Shown here: positions 49,118-58,455 of the stretch, piece after piece | Numbering within the stretch: position 1 is the first letter of the stretch | Layout of the letters: every line of letters starts with the position of its first letter | Source: Thermobispora bispora DSM 43833 | GTDB taxonomy: Bacteria; Actinomycetota; Actinomycetes; Streptosporangiales; Streptosporangiaceae | Direction of reading: 5' to 3' | NCBI RefSeq assembly: GCF_000092645.1 | Contig: NC_014165.1 | Coordinates: 1,798,001 to 1,862,000 of the forward strand | DNA length: 64,000 nucleotides | The notes under the pieces: model-generated | The model's database searches: none | What the model saw: only the letters and a program-made list of their open reading frames with translations | Told to the model about the DNA's origin: nothing | Translations under genes and position numbers: made by a program

Positions 49118-49831
49118 GTGACGGACATGGGTAAGGGGCCACCGGGGATCGATCCCACCGTGCCGAACGCGGCCCGCATCTACGACTACCTCCTCGGGGG
49201 CAAGGAGAACTTCGCCGCGGACCGGGAGGCGGCGCGGCGGCTCCTCGAGATCTCGCCCAACCTCAGGGAGGGCTCCCGCGCGAACCGGCGCTTCCTCATC
49301 CGCGCGGTGCGCTTCATGGTCGCGAACGGCATCCGGCAGTTCCTCGACATCGGCACGGGCCTGCCCACGCAGGAGAACGTGCACGAGGTGGCGCTGAAGG
49401 TGGCGCCCGAATCGCGGATCGCCTACGTCGACAACGACCCGCAGATCAACGCCCACCTCGACCTCACCCGGCCGATCGGGCTCCTCCTCGTCGCCGTGCT
49501 GCACTTCATCGTCGACGACGAGGAGGCGGAGCGGATCGTGCGGACCCTGCGCGACCGCCTCGCGCCCGGAAGCCATCTGGCGATCAGCCACGCCACCATC
49601 GGGGACCTCGACGAGGAGCAGGAGCGCGAGGGGCGGGCGATCTACGCGCGGAGCTCCACCCGCGGGGCGATCTTCCGCTCGCACGAGCGGGTCCTGCGGT
49701 TCTTCGACGGATTCGAGCTGGTCGAGCCGGGCCTGGTGTGGCTCGATGACTGGCGGCCGGAGGAGGGGGTGCCGCGGATCCCCCGGTTCCCCGGGCTCGG
49801 TGGGTACGCCGGGGTCGGCATCCTCCGCTGA
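49118..49831 (+). CDS. DUF574-type SAM-dependent methyltransferase with internal deletion
   Basis: 237 residues. It starts in the standard way for the actinobacterial DUF574 (Methyltransf_19) family: IDPTVPNAARIYDYLLGGKENFAADR, then RQFLDIGTGLPTQENVHEVA and RIAYVDNDP. In ordinary members YVDNDP is followed by about 40 residues (VVLAHARALL...QADxRDPxxIL) before LDLxRPIALLLVAVLHF; here only QINAH lies between YVDNDP and LDLTRPIGLLL. The frame is kept, so a clean in-frame deletion removed part of the cofactor pocket and the second acidic motif. The protein may be inactive or altered. GTG 49118 is used (MTD-type start); ATG 49127 is an alternative. Confidence 0.82.
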   Translation: MTDMGKGPPGIDPTVPNAARIYDYLLGGKENFAADREAARRLLEISPNLREGSRANRRFLIRAVRFMVANGIRQFLDIGTGLPTQENVHEVALKVAPESRIAYVDNDPQINAHLDLTRPIGLLLVAVLHFIVDDEEAERIVRTLRDRLAPGSHLAISHATIGDLDEEQEREGRAIYARSSTRGAIFRSHERVLRFFDGFELVEPGLVWLDDWRPEEGVPRIPRFPGLGGYAGVGILR

Positions 49832-50327
49832 CCGGGGGCGGGGACCGCGAGCACGCCCGCGGTTCCGGCGATCGCCGCCGCCCGGACCGCCCTCGCCCGG
49901 GCTGCCGGGTACGGCACGGCGGGCGCGGGATCGCGGCCCGGCGTGGCGGGTGCCATGCCGCCGGACCGCCCGTGGCGGCACGGCCGTACCGCACCCGACA
50001 CCGGCGGGGCGGGGGATCCGGCCGGCGGGGCGGGGAGCCGGCCCGCACCCCGGGTCCGGGGCCCGGACGACCCCCGGGACCGGGCGGCCGGCCGCCCCGG
50101 AATACCAGGCAAGACCATGGTTGACAGGTTTTCCGGCAATACCTACTTTTTAAATCGGAAATACCGCTGATTTCCGGTGGACGTACGCCCTGCGACGCCG
50201 TCCCACCGCACCCGAACGCAGGGCGTCTCCCGGCCTCCGGCGCCCGGCCCGGCCGCGCACCGGAGGCCGGGGCACCGCCGCACCGGCGGCCGCACGGAAC
50301 GACGGACCCGACAGCAGGAGAACCACG
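49832..50327. other. 496-bp region upstream of the Opp-type operon
   Basis: Contains the promoter at 50121-50149 and, in the leader, a hairpin ACGCCCTGCG (50185-50194) / CGCAGGGCGT (50217-50226) with a 22-base loop. Bases 50142-50164 share 18 of 23 positions with 59487-59509. No cysteine-type leader peptide was found here. Confidence 0.5.
50121..50149 (+). promoter_or_regulatory. promoter of the Opp/Dpp-type operon
   Basis: TTGACA (50121-50126), 17-base spacer, TACTTT (50144-50149). A perfect -35 in a GC-poor patch; predicted start near 50156, leader about 170 nt. Confidence 0.6.
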
Positions 50328-51935
50328 GTGAAGCTCATCAGGGGATCGCTGCCCCTCGTCCTCCTCGCCGTGCTCACCGCGTGCGGCGCGCAGACGCCGG
50401 CCGCCTCGCCCGGGACCTCCCTGACGTGGGCGATCGAGACCGAGCCGATCACGTTCAACCCGCACCAGTGGTCGCAGAACAAGGCCCGGCTGCTGGTGTT
50501 CAACCAGTTCGACGCGCTCGTGGCGCGCGACGCGAACGGGGAGTTCATCCCCTGGCTCGCCAAGTCGTGGCGGGTCTCACCCGACGGCAAGACCTACACC
50601 TTCGAGCTGCGGGACGACGTGACCTTCCACGACGGAGAGCGGTTCGACGCCGCCGCGGTCAAGGCCAACCTCGACAAGCTCCGCGAACCCGGTTACAACC
50701 CCACGGTCGCATCCATCCAGCTCCGGTGGCTGGACAGGGTCGAGGTGGTCTCGCCCACCACGGTGAAGATCACCCTGAAGCGGCCGGACGGGCTCTTCCT
50801 CGACTTCCTCGCCTCGCCGTACGCGGCGCAGGTGTCCCCCAGATCGCTGCGGACGGCGAAGGACCTGAAGGCCGGCGGCCCCGACGTGGTCGGCACCGGG
50901 CCGTTCATCCTCGACCGCCACGTCCGCGGCCAGGAGGTGCGGTACCGGCGCAACCCCGCGTACCGCTGGGCCCCGGCGAGCGCGGCCCACCAGGGGCCCG
51001 CCCACCTGGCGGAGATCACCTACCGGTTCCTCCCCGAGGGCGCGGTCCGCGTCGGCGCGCTCACCTCCGGCCAGGTCCAGGTCATCGAGGGCGTCCCGGC
51101 GACCGACATCGCCTCGATCGAGAACGACCCCGAGCTCACCCTGCAGACCGCGCTCAACTCCGGCAGCGCGTTCTCCTACTACTTCAACACCTCCCGCCCC
51201 CCGTTCGACGACAAGCGGGTACGGCAGGCCTTCCGCGAGGCGGTCGACCTCGACGCCGTGCTCGAGTCGGTCTACCGGGGCACCGCCACCCGGGCGTGGA
51301 GCATCGTGGCCCGGTCGAGCCCGTTCTACGACCCCTCCCTGGAGGGCGCCTTCGGCGGAGACGCCGCCAAGGCCAACGCCCTGCTCGACGCGGCCGGGTG
51401 GACCGGGCGGGACGCCGAAGGCTACCGCGTGAAGGACGGCGAACGGCTCACCGTCCGGCTGGTCCAGTCGGCGCCGTACGTCCGGGACCGCCGCGACGTC
51501 CTCGCCCAGGCGATCCAGGCCCAGGTCAAGCAGCGCGCCGGCATCGACCTGCAGATCCGGCTCGTCGACCAGGGCACCGCCCAGGAGGCGTTCGACCGCA
51601 ACGAGTACGAGCTCTTCGAGAACTCCCGCGGCGACACCGACGCCGGCGCCGCGCTCAACCTGATCCTCCCCAAGGGCGCGGCGATCAACCGCCACCACTT
51701 CACCGACCCGAAGATCGACGAGTGGCTGGCGCAGGCCTCGGCGAGCTCCGATCCCGAAGTCCGCAAGAGGCTCTACGCCAAGGTCCAGCGGGCCGTCGTC
51801 CTCGACGAGGCCATCGTCTTCCCGCTGTACGTCCCGTCCGACCAGATCGCCGCGCACAAGAGCGTGCAGGGCCTCGGTTTCGACCCGGTGTCGGGCACCC
51901 CGCAGAGCGCCTACGACGTACGGATCGGCACATGA
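50328..51935 (+). CDS. ABC transporter substrate-binding lipoprotein (peptide/nickel/opine family, SBP_bac_5)
   Basis: 535-residue extracellular binding protein. The signal peptide has the lipobox AVLTAC at about residue 19. The fold starts LTWAIETEPITFNPHQW and includes LAKSWRVSPDGKTYTFELRDDVTFHDGERF and RPPFDDKRVRQAFREAVD, typical of the DppA/OppA/NikA family. GTG at 50328 has CAGGAG seven bases before. First gene of a five-part importer; the ligand is unknown, but sulfur-containing peptides or organosulfur compounds would fit the neighbourhood. Confidence 0.9.
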   Translation: MKLIRGSLPLVLLAVLTACGAQTPAASPGTSLTWAIETEPITFNPHQWSQNKARLLVFNQFDALVARDANGEFIPWLAKSWRVSPDGKTYTFELRDDVTFHDGERFDAAAVKANLDKLREPGYNPTVASIQLRWLDRVEVVSPTTVKITLKRPDGLFLDFLASPYAAQVSPRSLRTAKDLKAGGPDVVGTGPFILDRHVRGQEVRYRRNPAYRWAPASAAHQGPAHLAEITYRFLPEGAVRVGALTSGQVQVIEGVPATDIASIENDPELTLQTALNSGSAFSYYFNTSRPPFDDKRVRQAFREAVDLDAVLESVYRGTATRAWSIVARSSPFYDPSLEGAFGGDAAKANALLDAAGWTGRDAEGYRVKDGERLTVRLVQSAPYVRDRRDVLAQAIQAQVKQRAGIDLQIRLVDQGTAQEAFDRNEYELFENSRGDTDAGAALNLILPKGAAINRHHFTDPKIDEWLAQASASSDPEVRKRLYAKVQRAVVLDEAIVFPLYVPSDQIAAHKSVQGLGFDPVSGTPQSAYDVRIGT

Positions 51936-52873
51936 GACCGCGACCGCCCGCGTGGCTCGCCCCGGTGGCCCGGCGGCTCGGCACGGGCGTCGCCGTGCTG
52001 TGGACCGCGGCGACCGCCTCCTACCTCGCGCTGTGGGCCGCCCCCGGGGACACGATCGACATCCTCATCGGCGACGGACCGGACACCCCGGAGATCCGCG
52101 CGCAGATCATCAAGGAGTGGGGGCTCGACCGGCCGGAGATCGTGCAGTACCTGAGCTACCTCGGCCGGCTGCTCCAGGGCGACCTCGGCCGCTCGTACCT
52201 CCTGCAGCGCGGGGTGGGGGAGATCCTCGCCGAGCAGGTGTGGCCGACCGTGCGGCTGACCGCGGCGGCCTCGGCGATCGGAGTGGCGCTCGCCCTGGTC
52301 CTCGCCGTGGCCACGGCCGGGCGGGCCGCCTGGGCGCGCCGGCTCGTCTCGGCCGCCGAGCTGGTCTCGGTCTCCGTGCCGCCGTTCGTGATCGGCATCG
52401 TGCTGCTGTTCGTCTTCTCGTTCACCCTCGGCTGGTTCCCGGTCACCGGCGCCGAGGACCCGGCCGCGCTGGTCCTGCCCGCGACCGCGCTCGGCCTCTC
52501 GATCGCCGGGGTGCTCGGCCAGGTGCTCCGCGAAGGGCTGGAGCGCGCGCTCGAGCAGCCGTTCGCGGTCAGCGCGCGGGCGCGCGGGATCACCGAGCGG
52601 GCCCTGGTCGCCCGGCACGCGCTCCGCCACGCGCTCCTCCCGGCGGTCACCCTCGCCGGGTGGTTCACCGGAGCGCTGCTCGGCGGGGCGGTGGTCACCG
52701 AGACGCTCTTCGGCCGCCCCGGCCTCGGCCGGGTGACGCTGGACGCCGTGGCCGGCAAGGACATGCCGGTGGTCATGGCCGTGGTCATCCTCTCCGCGCT
52801 CGTCTACGTGACGATCAGCACCCTGCTCGACCTCGCCTACCGGCTCATCGACCCGCGCCTGAGGAGCGGATGA
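51932..52873 (+). CDS. ABC transporter permease (DppB/OppB-like)
   Basis: 313 residues with six TM segments. The N-terminal type-1 periplasmic portion (LRxxLGLDRPxxVQYLxYL pattern: EWGLDRPEIVQYLSYLGRLL, then GDLGRSYLLQRGV) and the EAA loop ARARGITERALVARHALRHA are characteristic. ATG at 51932 overlaps the upstream stop (ATGA). Forms the channel with the next gene product. Confidence 0.92.
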   Translation: MRPRPPAWLAPVARRLGTGVAVLWTAATASYLALWAAPGDTIDILIGDGPDTPEIRAQIIKEWGLDRPEIVQYLSYLGRLLQGDLGRSYLLQRGVGEILAEQVWPTVRLTAAASAIGVALALVLAVATAGRAAWARRLVSAAELVSVSVPPFVIGIVLLFVFSFTLGWFPVTGAEDPAALVLPATALGLSIAGVLGQVLREGLERALEQPFAVSARARGITERALVARHALRHALLPAVTLAGWFTGALLGGAVVTETLFGRPGLGRVTLDAVAGKDMPVVMAVVILSALVYVTISTLLDLAYRLIDPRLRSG

Positions 52874-53709
52874 TGGCGACCGCCGCACTGCCGTCCGCCC
52901 GGCCCCGCCCGCGGCCCGGGCTCATCCTCGCCGCCCTCGTGCTCGCCGTGCTCGGTGTCGCCGTCGCCCTGCCCGGCGTGATCACCGATGCCGACCCGCT
53001 CGCCGGCGACCCGGCGCTCGCCCTCGCCCCGCCCGGCCCCGAGCACCCGTTCGGCACCGACCATCTCGGCCGGGACGTCCTCGCCCGGGTCGTCCACGGG
53101 GCGCGCCACTCGCTCAGCATCGGGCTGTTCGCCACCTCGGCCGCGGTCGCCGCCGGCGTGCTGCTCGGGCTCGCCGCCGGGCTGGCGCACCGGTGGATCG
53201 ACGAGGCGCTCGCCCGCCTGTTCGACGTGCTCTCCACCTTCCCCGAGCTGCTGCTCGCCCTGCTCGTCATCGCGATCACCGGCCCCGGCACCTGGAACGT
53301 CATCCTCGCCATCGGGATCGCGCAGATCCCCACCTACGCCCGGGTGGTCCGGGCCCAGACGTTCGTGGTCCGCCGGGCCGGATACGTCGAGCAGGCGGTG
53401 ATCTTCGGCCACTCCCGGGCCCGGATCATCGCCCGGCACGTGCTGCCCAACGCGCTCGGCCCGATCCCGGTGCTCGCCACCATCGGGCTCGGCCAGGGGG
53501 TCATCGCCGCGTCCGGGCTGAGCTTCCTCGGGATGGGCCCGCAGCCGCCGGCGCCCGAGTGGGGGGCGATGCTCTCCGAGGCCCGCGACTACCTGCGGGT
53601 CGCCTGGTGGGAGGCGCTGTTCCCCGCCATCGCCATCACCCTGGCCGTCGTGTGCCTGACCGCCGTCGGGCGGTATCTGCAGCGTCGCTTCGAGGGGAGG
53701 ACGCCATGA
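52870..53709 (+). CDS. ABC transporter permease (DppC/OppC-like)
   Basis: 279 residues. N-terminal OppC-type segment with PFGTDHLGRDVLARVVHGARHSL, EAA loop AVIFGHSRARIIARHVLPN and GLSFLGMGPQPPAPEWGAML near the C-terminus, all standard. ATG at 52870 overlaps the upstream stop; a second ATG follows directly. Six hydrophobic segments. Confidence 0.92.
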   Translation: MMATAALPSARPRPRPGLILAALVLAVLGVAVALPGVITDADPLAGDPALALAPPGPEHPFGTDHLGRDVLARVVHGARHSLSIGLFATSAAVAAGVLLGLAAGLAHRWIDEALARLFDVLSTFPELLLALLVIAITGPGTWNVILAIGIAQIPTYARVVRAQTFVVRRAGYVEQAVIFGHSRARIIARHVLPNALGPIPVLATIGLGQGVIAASGLSFLGMGPQPPAPEWGAMLSEARDYLRVAWWEALFPAIAITLAVVCLTAVGRYLQRRFEGRTP

Positions 53710-55349
53710 CCGAGCTCGCCGTCACCCGCGTCACCGGCAGCACCGCCCACAACCCGCTGGTGGCCGTCGAGGACCTGCGCGTCTCCTTCCCCCGCGCCGG
53801 GGTCGAGGCCGTGCGCGGGGTCTCGCTCACCATCGCCCCCGGGGAGTGCGTCGCCCTGGTCGGGGAGTCGGGCTCCGGCAAGAGCGTCACGGCCCGCTCG
53901 CTGCTCGGCCTGGCCGGGCCGGGGGCCGTGGTCCGGGCGGCCAGGTTCGAGATCGGCGGCCGCGACGCCCGCGCGTTCACCGCCCGCGACTGGCGGCGGC
54001 TGCGCGGCCGGTTCGCCGGGCTGGTGCTGCAGGACGCGCTCGTCTCCCTCGACCCGCTGCGCACGGTCGGCGCGGAGATCGCCGAGGTGCTCGCCACCCA
54101 CCGCGTCGTCCCGCGGGCGGAGCGCGCCGCCCGGATCCGCCGGCTGCTCGGCGAGGTGGGCGTGCCCGAGCCCGGGCTGCGGATGCGGCAGTACCCGCAC
54201 CAGCTCTCCGGCGGGCTGCGGCAGCGCGCGCTGATCGCGTCGGCGATCGCCGGGGAGCCCGACCTGATCATCGCCGACGAGCCCACCACCGCGCTCGACG
54301 TGACCGTGCAGGCGCAGATCCTCCGGCTGCTCGCCGCGCGGAAGGCGGCGGGGACCGCGCTGCTGGTGATCAGCCACGACCTCGCCGCGGTCGCCTCGAT
54401 CGCCGACCGGATCCTGGTGATGCGGGACGGGACGATCGTCGAGGAGGGGACCGCCGCCCGGGTGCTGTCCGCGCCCGGGCACCCGTACACCCGCGCCCTG
54501 CTCGCCGCCGTGCCCTCCGGGGTGTCCCGCGGCACCCGCCTCACCGCCCCCGGGCACCCGCTCCCGCCCAGGTCGCCCGACCGGTCGGCACCGGTGCTGA
54601 CCGCGTCCGGCCTCTCCTTCGCGTACGGCTCGCGCACCGCGGTGGACGGGGTGTCGTTCACCCTGCACCGGGGGGAGACCCTCGGCATCGTCGGCGAGTC
54701 CGGGTCGGGGAAGACGACGCTCGCCCGGCTCGTCCTCGGCCTGCTCACCCCGCGCGCGGGCGAGGTGCGGCTGCACGGCCGCCCGTGGAGCGGCGTCCCC
54801 GAGCGCGAGCGGCGCCCCCGGCGGCGGGCCATCCAGCTCATCGCGCAGAACCCGCTGGAGTCGTTCGACCCCCGCCACACCGTGGCCCGGCTGCTCGCCG
54901 ACCCGCTCGCCCGGCTGCCGCGCGCCGAGCGCCGGGCCCGCGTGCTGGAGCTCGCCGACATGGTCGCCCTGCCCCGGGACGTGCTCGACCGGCGGCCGCG
55001 CGAGCTGTCCGGGGGCGAGCGCCAGCGGGTCGCGATCGCCCGCGCGCTCGCCGGCGACCCCGACGTGCTCGTCTGCGACGAGCCCGTCTCCGCGCTGGAC
55101 GTGTCGATCCAGGCCCAGGTGCTCGACCTGCTCGCCGAGCTTCAGGCGGCCCGCGGCACCGCCCTGCTGTTCATCTCCCACGACCTGGGCGTGGTCCACC
55201 ACCTCAGCGACCGCGTGCTCGTCATGAGGGACGGCCGGGTCGTGGAGGAGGCCGACGCCGATGAGATCTTCTTCCGCCCGCGCCACCCGTACACCCGGGA
55301 GCTGCTCGCCGCGGTGCCGCGGCTCGGCGCCGCGGTGGGGCAGGGGTGA
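53706..55349 (+). CDS. ABC transporter ATP-binding protein, fused double ATPase (DppD-DppF type)
   Basis: 547 residues with two complete ATPase domains in one chain. Domain 1: Walker A GESGSGKS, signature LSGGLRQR, Walker B LIIADEPTTALD, H-loop ISHDLAAV. Domain 2: Walker A GESGSGKTT, signature LSGGERQR, Walker B LVCDEPVSALD, H-loop ISHDLGVV. Each is followed by the HPYTRxLLAAVP oligopeptide-transporter C-terminal motif. The fusion replaces separate DppD and DppF proteins, as in GsiA/YejF. ATG at 53706 overlaps the permease stop. It completes the importer begun at 50328. Confidence 0.92.
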   Translation: MTELAVTRVTGSTAHNPLVAVEDLRVSFPRAGVEAVRGVSLTIAPGECVALVGESGSGKSVTARSLLGLAGPGAVVRAARFEIGGRDARAFTARDWRRLRGRFAGLVLQDALVSLDPLRTVGAEIAEVLATHRVVPRAERAARIRRLLGEVGVPEPGLRMRQYPHQLSGGLRQRALIASAIAGEPDLIIADEPTTALDVTVQAQILRLLAARKAAGTALLVISHDLAAVASIADRILVMRDGTIVEEGTAARVLSAPGHPYTRALLAAVPSGVSRGTRLTAPGHPLPPRSPDRSAPVLTASGLSFAYGSRTAVDGVSFTLHRGETLGIVGESGSGKTTLARLVLGLLTPRAGEVRLHGRPWSGVPERERRPRRRAIQLIAQNPLESFDPRHTVARLLADPLARLPRAERRARVLELADMVALPRDVLDRRPRELSGGERQRVAIARALAGDPDVLVCDEPVSALDVSIQAQVLDLLAELQAARGTALLFISHDLGVVHHLSDRVLVMRDGRVVEEADADEIFFRPRHPYTRELLAAVPRLGAAVGQG

Positions 55350-55443
55350 CCCGCCCGGCCGTCCCCCGTCCGGCGCGGCCGAGCGGCCGCCGGGGCGCTG
55401 AGCCGTACGGCACGGCGACGCCGGCTCGGGGGAGCCGGGCCGC

Positions 55444-56535
55444 TCAGCAGCCCGGGTACGCGTCCCAGGGGACCCGGCCGCCACTGATCACGGTGGCGAG
55501 GTCGTCGGCGAGCCGGGTGATCGTGTCCCGCCCCTCCACGCGGTCCAGCCAGTGCCGGGGGAGCGCCTCCTCGCCGTACGCGGCGCCGAGGAGGTTCCCG
55601 CAGATCGCGCCGGTGGAGTCGCTGTCGCCGGAGTGGTTGACGGCGAGCAGCAGCGCCCGCTCGACGTCGCCCTCGCCCGCCAGCGCGCAGTAGACGGCGA
55701 TGGCGAGCGCCTCCTCGGCGACCCAGGCGCCGCCGAGCCGCTCCACCGTCTCCGGCGCCGGGTCGGCCCCTGCGGCGAGGTCGAGCGCCTGACGGAGGCG
55801 ATCGCCGGTCTCCTCGTGCCCGGGGTGCTCGGTGAGCAGGCCGACCGCGCCGGAGACGGCCCGGTCGAGCGGCTCCCCCTGCGCGAGCGAGAAGACGATC
55901 GCGGCGAACGCCCCGGCCGCCAGGTAGCCGGTGGGGTGCCCGTGGGTGATCTGGGCGCACTCGGCCGCGTTCCGGAAGGCGGTGCGGGCGTCGGGCGCGG
56001 CGAGCCCGAACGGGGCCGAGCGCATCACGGTGCCGCAGCCCTTGGAGCCGGGGTTGACCGGCCCGGGCTCGCCGAGGGCGGCGGGCCCGGGGAACTCGCT
56101 GTGCAGGCCGGACATGCAGGTGTTGCCGGGCGCGCGGCGGGCGTACAGCCAGGTCTGCTCGCGGAGCCAGCCGGTGCGGACCGGCTCGTCCGCGGGCGGC
56201 GGGGAGAAGTGGAGCTGGGTGTCGAGCCAGCGCAGGTAGGCGTGCCGGACGACGTGCACCAGCGCGCCGCCGGTCCCGCGCTCCCGCTCCCCCACCCGGG
56301 CGCGGATCAGCCCATCCACGGTGAAGAGCGTCATCTGGGTGTCGTCGGTGATCAGCCCCACCGCGCCGTCACCGCCGGTGACGAGGCCGGTCACCCCGGC
56401 GGGGCCGTACCGGGCGCGGATGGCCGCCAGCGAGTCGAACTCGACGGGGGCGCCGAGCGCGTCGCCGATCGCGCCGCCGAGGAGGCAGCCGCGCACCCTG
56501 CTCTGTAACGAGACGTCGGTCCCGGTGTCGCTCAC
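55444..56535 (-). CDS. ADP-ribosylglycohydrolase family protein
   Basis: 363 residues, DraG/ARH-like hydrolase that removes ADP-ribose from proteins or small molecules. The fold starts RGCLLGGAIGDALGAPVEF. Metal-binding acidic residues are visible in GLITDDTQMTLF and in HSGDSDSTGAICGNLLGA, both intact, as is GCGTVMRSAPFGL. GTG at 56535 follows AAAGGAGA. It is convergent with the double ATPase gene and divergent from the acyl-CoA ligase gene. No partner ADP-ribosyltransferase is visible nearby. Confidence 0.9.
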   Translation of the reverse strand: MSDTGTDVSLQSRVRGCLLGGAIGDALGAPVEFDSLAAIRARYGPAGVTGLVTGGDGAVGLITDDTQMTLFTVDGLIRARVGERERGTGGALVHVVRHAYLRWLDTQLHFSPPPADEPVRTGWLREQTWLYARRAPGNTCMSGLHSEFPGPAALGEPGPVNPGSKGCGTVMRSAPFGLAAPDARTAFRNAAECAQITHGHPTGYLAAGAFAAIVFSLAQGEPLDRAVSGAVGLLTEHPGHEETGDRLRQALDLAAGADPAPETVERLGGAWVAEEALAIAVYCALAGEGDVERALLLAVNHSGDSDSTGAICGNLLGAAYGEEALPRHWLDRVEGRDTITRLADDLATVISGGRVPWDAYPGC

Positions 56536-56655
56536 GGTCTCTCCTTTCGCCGGTGAGACGACCGTACGCGAACCGGCAGATCTCCGCCCCCTCTTGGCAA
56601 ATGGGCGTCACTTATTACTCTGTTCCGCAAATTTCGGACTCTTGCGGGAGTGATG

Positions 56656-58278
56656 ATGACAGCTGCTGGTTCCTCGGCGCTTCCCCCGTCGACCGCCGTC
56701 GAGGTCGCCCTCGCCCGCCGTCAGTCGCTCGCGGACCTGCTCCGGCGTTCGGCCAAGCGGTACCCGGACAAGCTCGCCGTGGCCGACCGCACGGGCGCCC
56801 GTACCTACGCCGAGCTCGACGAGGACGCGTCGAGGATCGCGAACGCCCTGCTCGCCAAAGGCGTGCGCCCGGGTGAGCGGATCGCGCTCCTGTCGCGGAA
56901 CAGCATGGACTACGCCCGGACCATCTTCGGGGTGGCGCGGGCCGGTGCCGTCCTCGTGCCGATCAACTTCATGCTGGGGGCGCAGGAGGTCGCCTACATC
57001 CTCGAGCACTCCTCCGCCATCGGGCTGATCGTGGAGGAGTCCCTGCTCCCCGTGGCGCAGGAGGCGGCCAAGGCGAGCGGCACCCTGCGGTTCCGCATGG
57101 TGTACGCGGACCAGCCCGTCGAGGACTGGGAGCCGTTCGCCTCCCTGCTCGAGCATGAGGACGCCACCGAGCCGGCCATCCCGATCGGCCCCGACGACCC
57201 CGCGCAGATCCTCTACACCTCCGGTACCGAGTCCCGGCCGAAGGGCGCCGTGCTCTCCCACCTCGCGCTCATCTCCCAGTACGCGAGCTGCATCGTCGAC
57301 GGCGGCATGGAGTCCAGCGACGTGGAACTCCACGCCCTGCCGCTCTTCCACTGCGCCCAGCAGCACTGCTTCCTCGTGCCGGACATCTACCTCGGCGCCA
57401 CCAGCCACATCCTCCCCGGGCCCGACCCGGCCGCGGTGCTCGAGGCGATCGAGCGGCACAAGGTGACCAAGTTCTTCGCCCCGCCCACGGTGTGGATCTC
57501 GCTCCTCCGCCACCCGGACTTCGACCGGCGCGACCTCTCCTCCCTCCGCAAGGGCTACTACGGCGCGTCGATCATGCCGGTCGAGGTGCTCCGGGAGATC
57601 GGGGAGCGCCTGCCGAACGTGCGGCTCTGGAACTTCTACGGCCAGACCGAGATGGCCCCGATGGCCGTCCTGCTCCGGCCGGAGGACCAGATCCGCAAGG
57701 CCGGCGCGGCCGGCAAGCCCGCGCTCAACGTCGAGACCAGGATCGTCGACTCCGACGGCAACGAGCTGCCCCCGGGCGAGATCGGGGAGATCGTCCACCG
57801 GAGCCCGCACGCGATCCTCGAGTACCTCAACGACCCGGAGAAGACCGCGGAGGCGTTCCGCGGCGGCTGGTTCCACTCCGGCGACCTCGGGGTGATGGAC
57901 GAGGAGGGCTACATCACCGTGGTCGACCGGATCAAGGACATGATCAAGACGGGTGGGGAGAACGTGGCGAGCCGGGAGGTGGAGGAGGTCCTCTACCAGC
58001 ACCCGGCCGTCGCCGAGGCCGCGGTCGTCGGGGTGCGGCACCCGAGCTGGATCGAGGCGGTGGTCGCGATCATCGTGCCCAAGCCGGGCATGACCGTGAC
58101 CGAGGAGGAGATCCGGGCGCACGCCCGGGCGCACCTCGCCCCGTTCAAGGTGCCCAAGGCGGTGGCCTTCGCCGACTCCCTCCCGAAGAACCCGAGCGGG
58201 AAGATCCTCAAGCGGGAGCTGCGGGAGATGTACGCCGGCCTCGCCGACCGGATCCCCGGCTCCGGCTCCCGCGCCTGA
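56656..58278 (+). CDS. AMP-dependent fatty acid-CoA ligase (FadD-like)
   Basis: 540-residue acyl-activating enzyme. The ATP-binding loop reads LYTSGTESRPKGAVLSH (variant of YTSGTTGxPKG seen in many actinobacterial ligases), followed by WNFYGQTEMAP, GWFHSGDLGVMDEEGYI, IKTGGENVASREVE and the catalytic lysine in LPKNPSGKILKREL. The chain length is unknown. Of three successive starts, ATG 56656 is chosen with GGGAG five bases upstream. A strong GC hairpin ends the unit. The gene stands alone between divergent and convergent neighbours. Confidence 0.9.
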   Translation: MTAAGSSALPPSTAVEVALARRQSLADLLRRSAKRYPDKLAVADRTGARTYAELDEDASRIANALLAKGVRPGERIALLSRNSMDYARTIFGVARAGAVLVPINFMLGAQEVAYILEHSSAIGLIVEESLLPVAQEAAKASGTLRFRMVYADQPVEDWEPFASLLEHEDATEPAIPIGPDDPAQILYTSGTESRPKGAVLSHLALISQYASCIVDGGMESSDVELHALPLFHCAQQHCFLVPDIYLGATSHILPGPDPAAVLEAIERHKVTKFFAPPTVWISLLRHPDFDRRDLSSLRKGYYGASIMPVEVLREIGERLPNVRLWNFYGQTEMAPMAVLLRPEDQIRKAGAAGKPALNVETRIVDSDGNELPPGEIGEIVHRSPHAILEYLNDPEKTAEAFRGGWFHSGDLGVMDEEGYITVVDRIKDMIKTGGENVASREVEEVLYQHPAVAEAAVVGVRHPSWIEAVVAIIVPKPGMTVTEEEIRAHARAHLAPFKVPKAVAFADSLPKNPSGKILKRELREMYAGLADRIPGSGSRA

Positions 58279-58290
58279 CGGTTGCGCGCC

Positions 58291-58327
58291 CGCCCGGCCG
58301 GGCCCGGGTCGCCGGGCCGGCCGGGCG
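58291..58327 (+). terminator. GC-rich hairpin terminator after the acyl-CoA ligase
   Basis: CGCCCGGCCGGGCCCGG, loop GTCG, then the complementary arm with one base missing (single bulge); 13 bases after the stop. Confidence 0.6.
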
Positions 58328-58455
58328 CGGCGTCCGCCCGCCATCCGGCCGGCGACGGGCCGCGATCGTGTCCGGACGCGCCCTCGCCGATCCGCCGGGC
58401 GGCGCGGACCCGCCCGGCACGCGCTCCCGGCCGGGCGGCGGTACGGCCCGGCCGG

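Noticed and set aside
50185-50226. Hairpin in the Opp-type leader considered as a SAM or other sulfur riboswitch
   Set aside because: Only a simple 10-bp stem with a 22-base loop is seen; no conserved aptamer core of a known class is recognised.
50177-51931. Long plus-strand frame running into the OppB-like permease
   Set aside because: Shadow of the binding-protein gene; the permease starts at ATG 51932.
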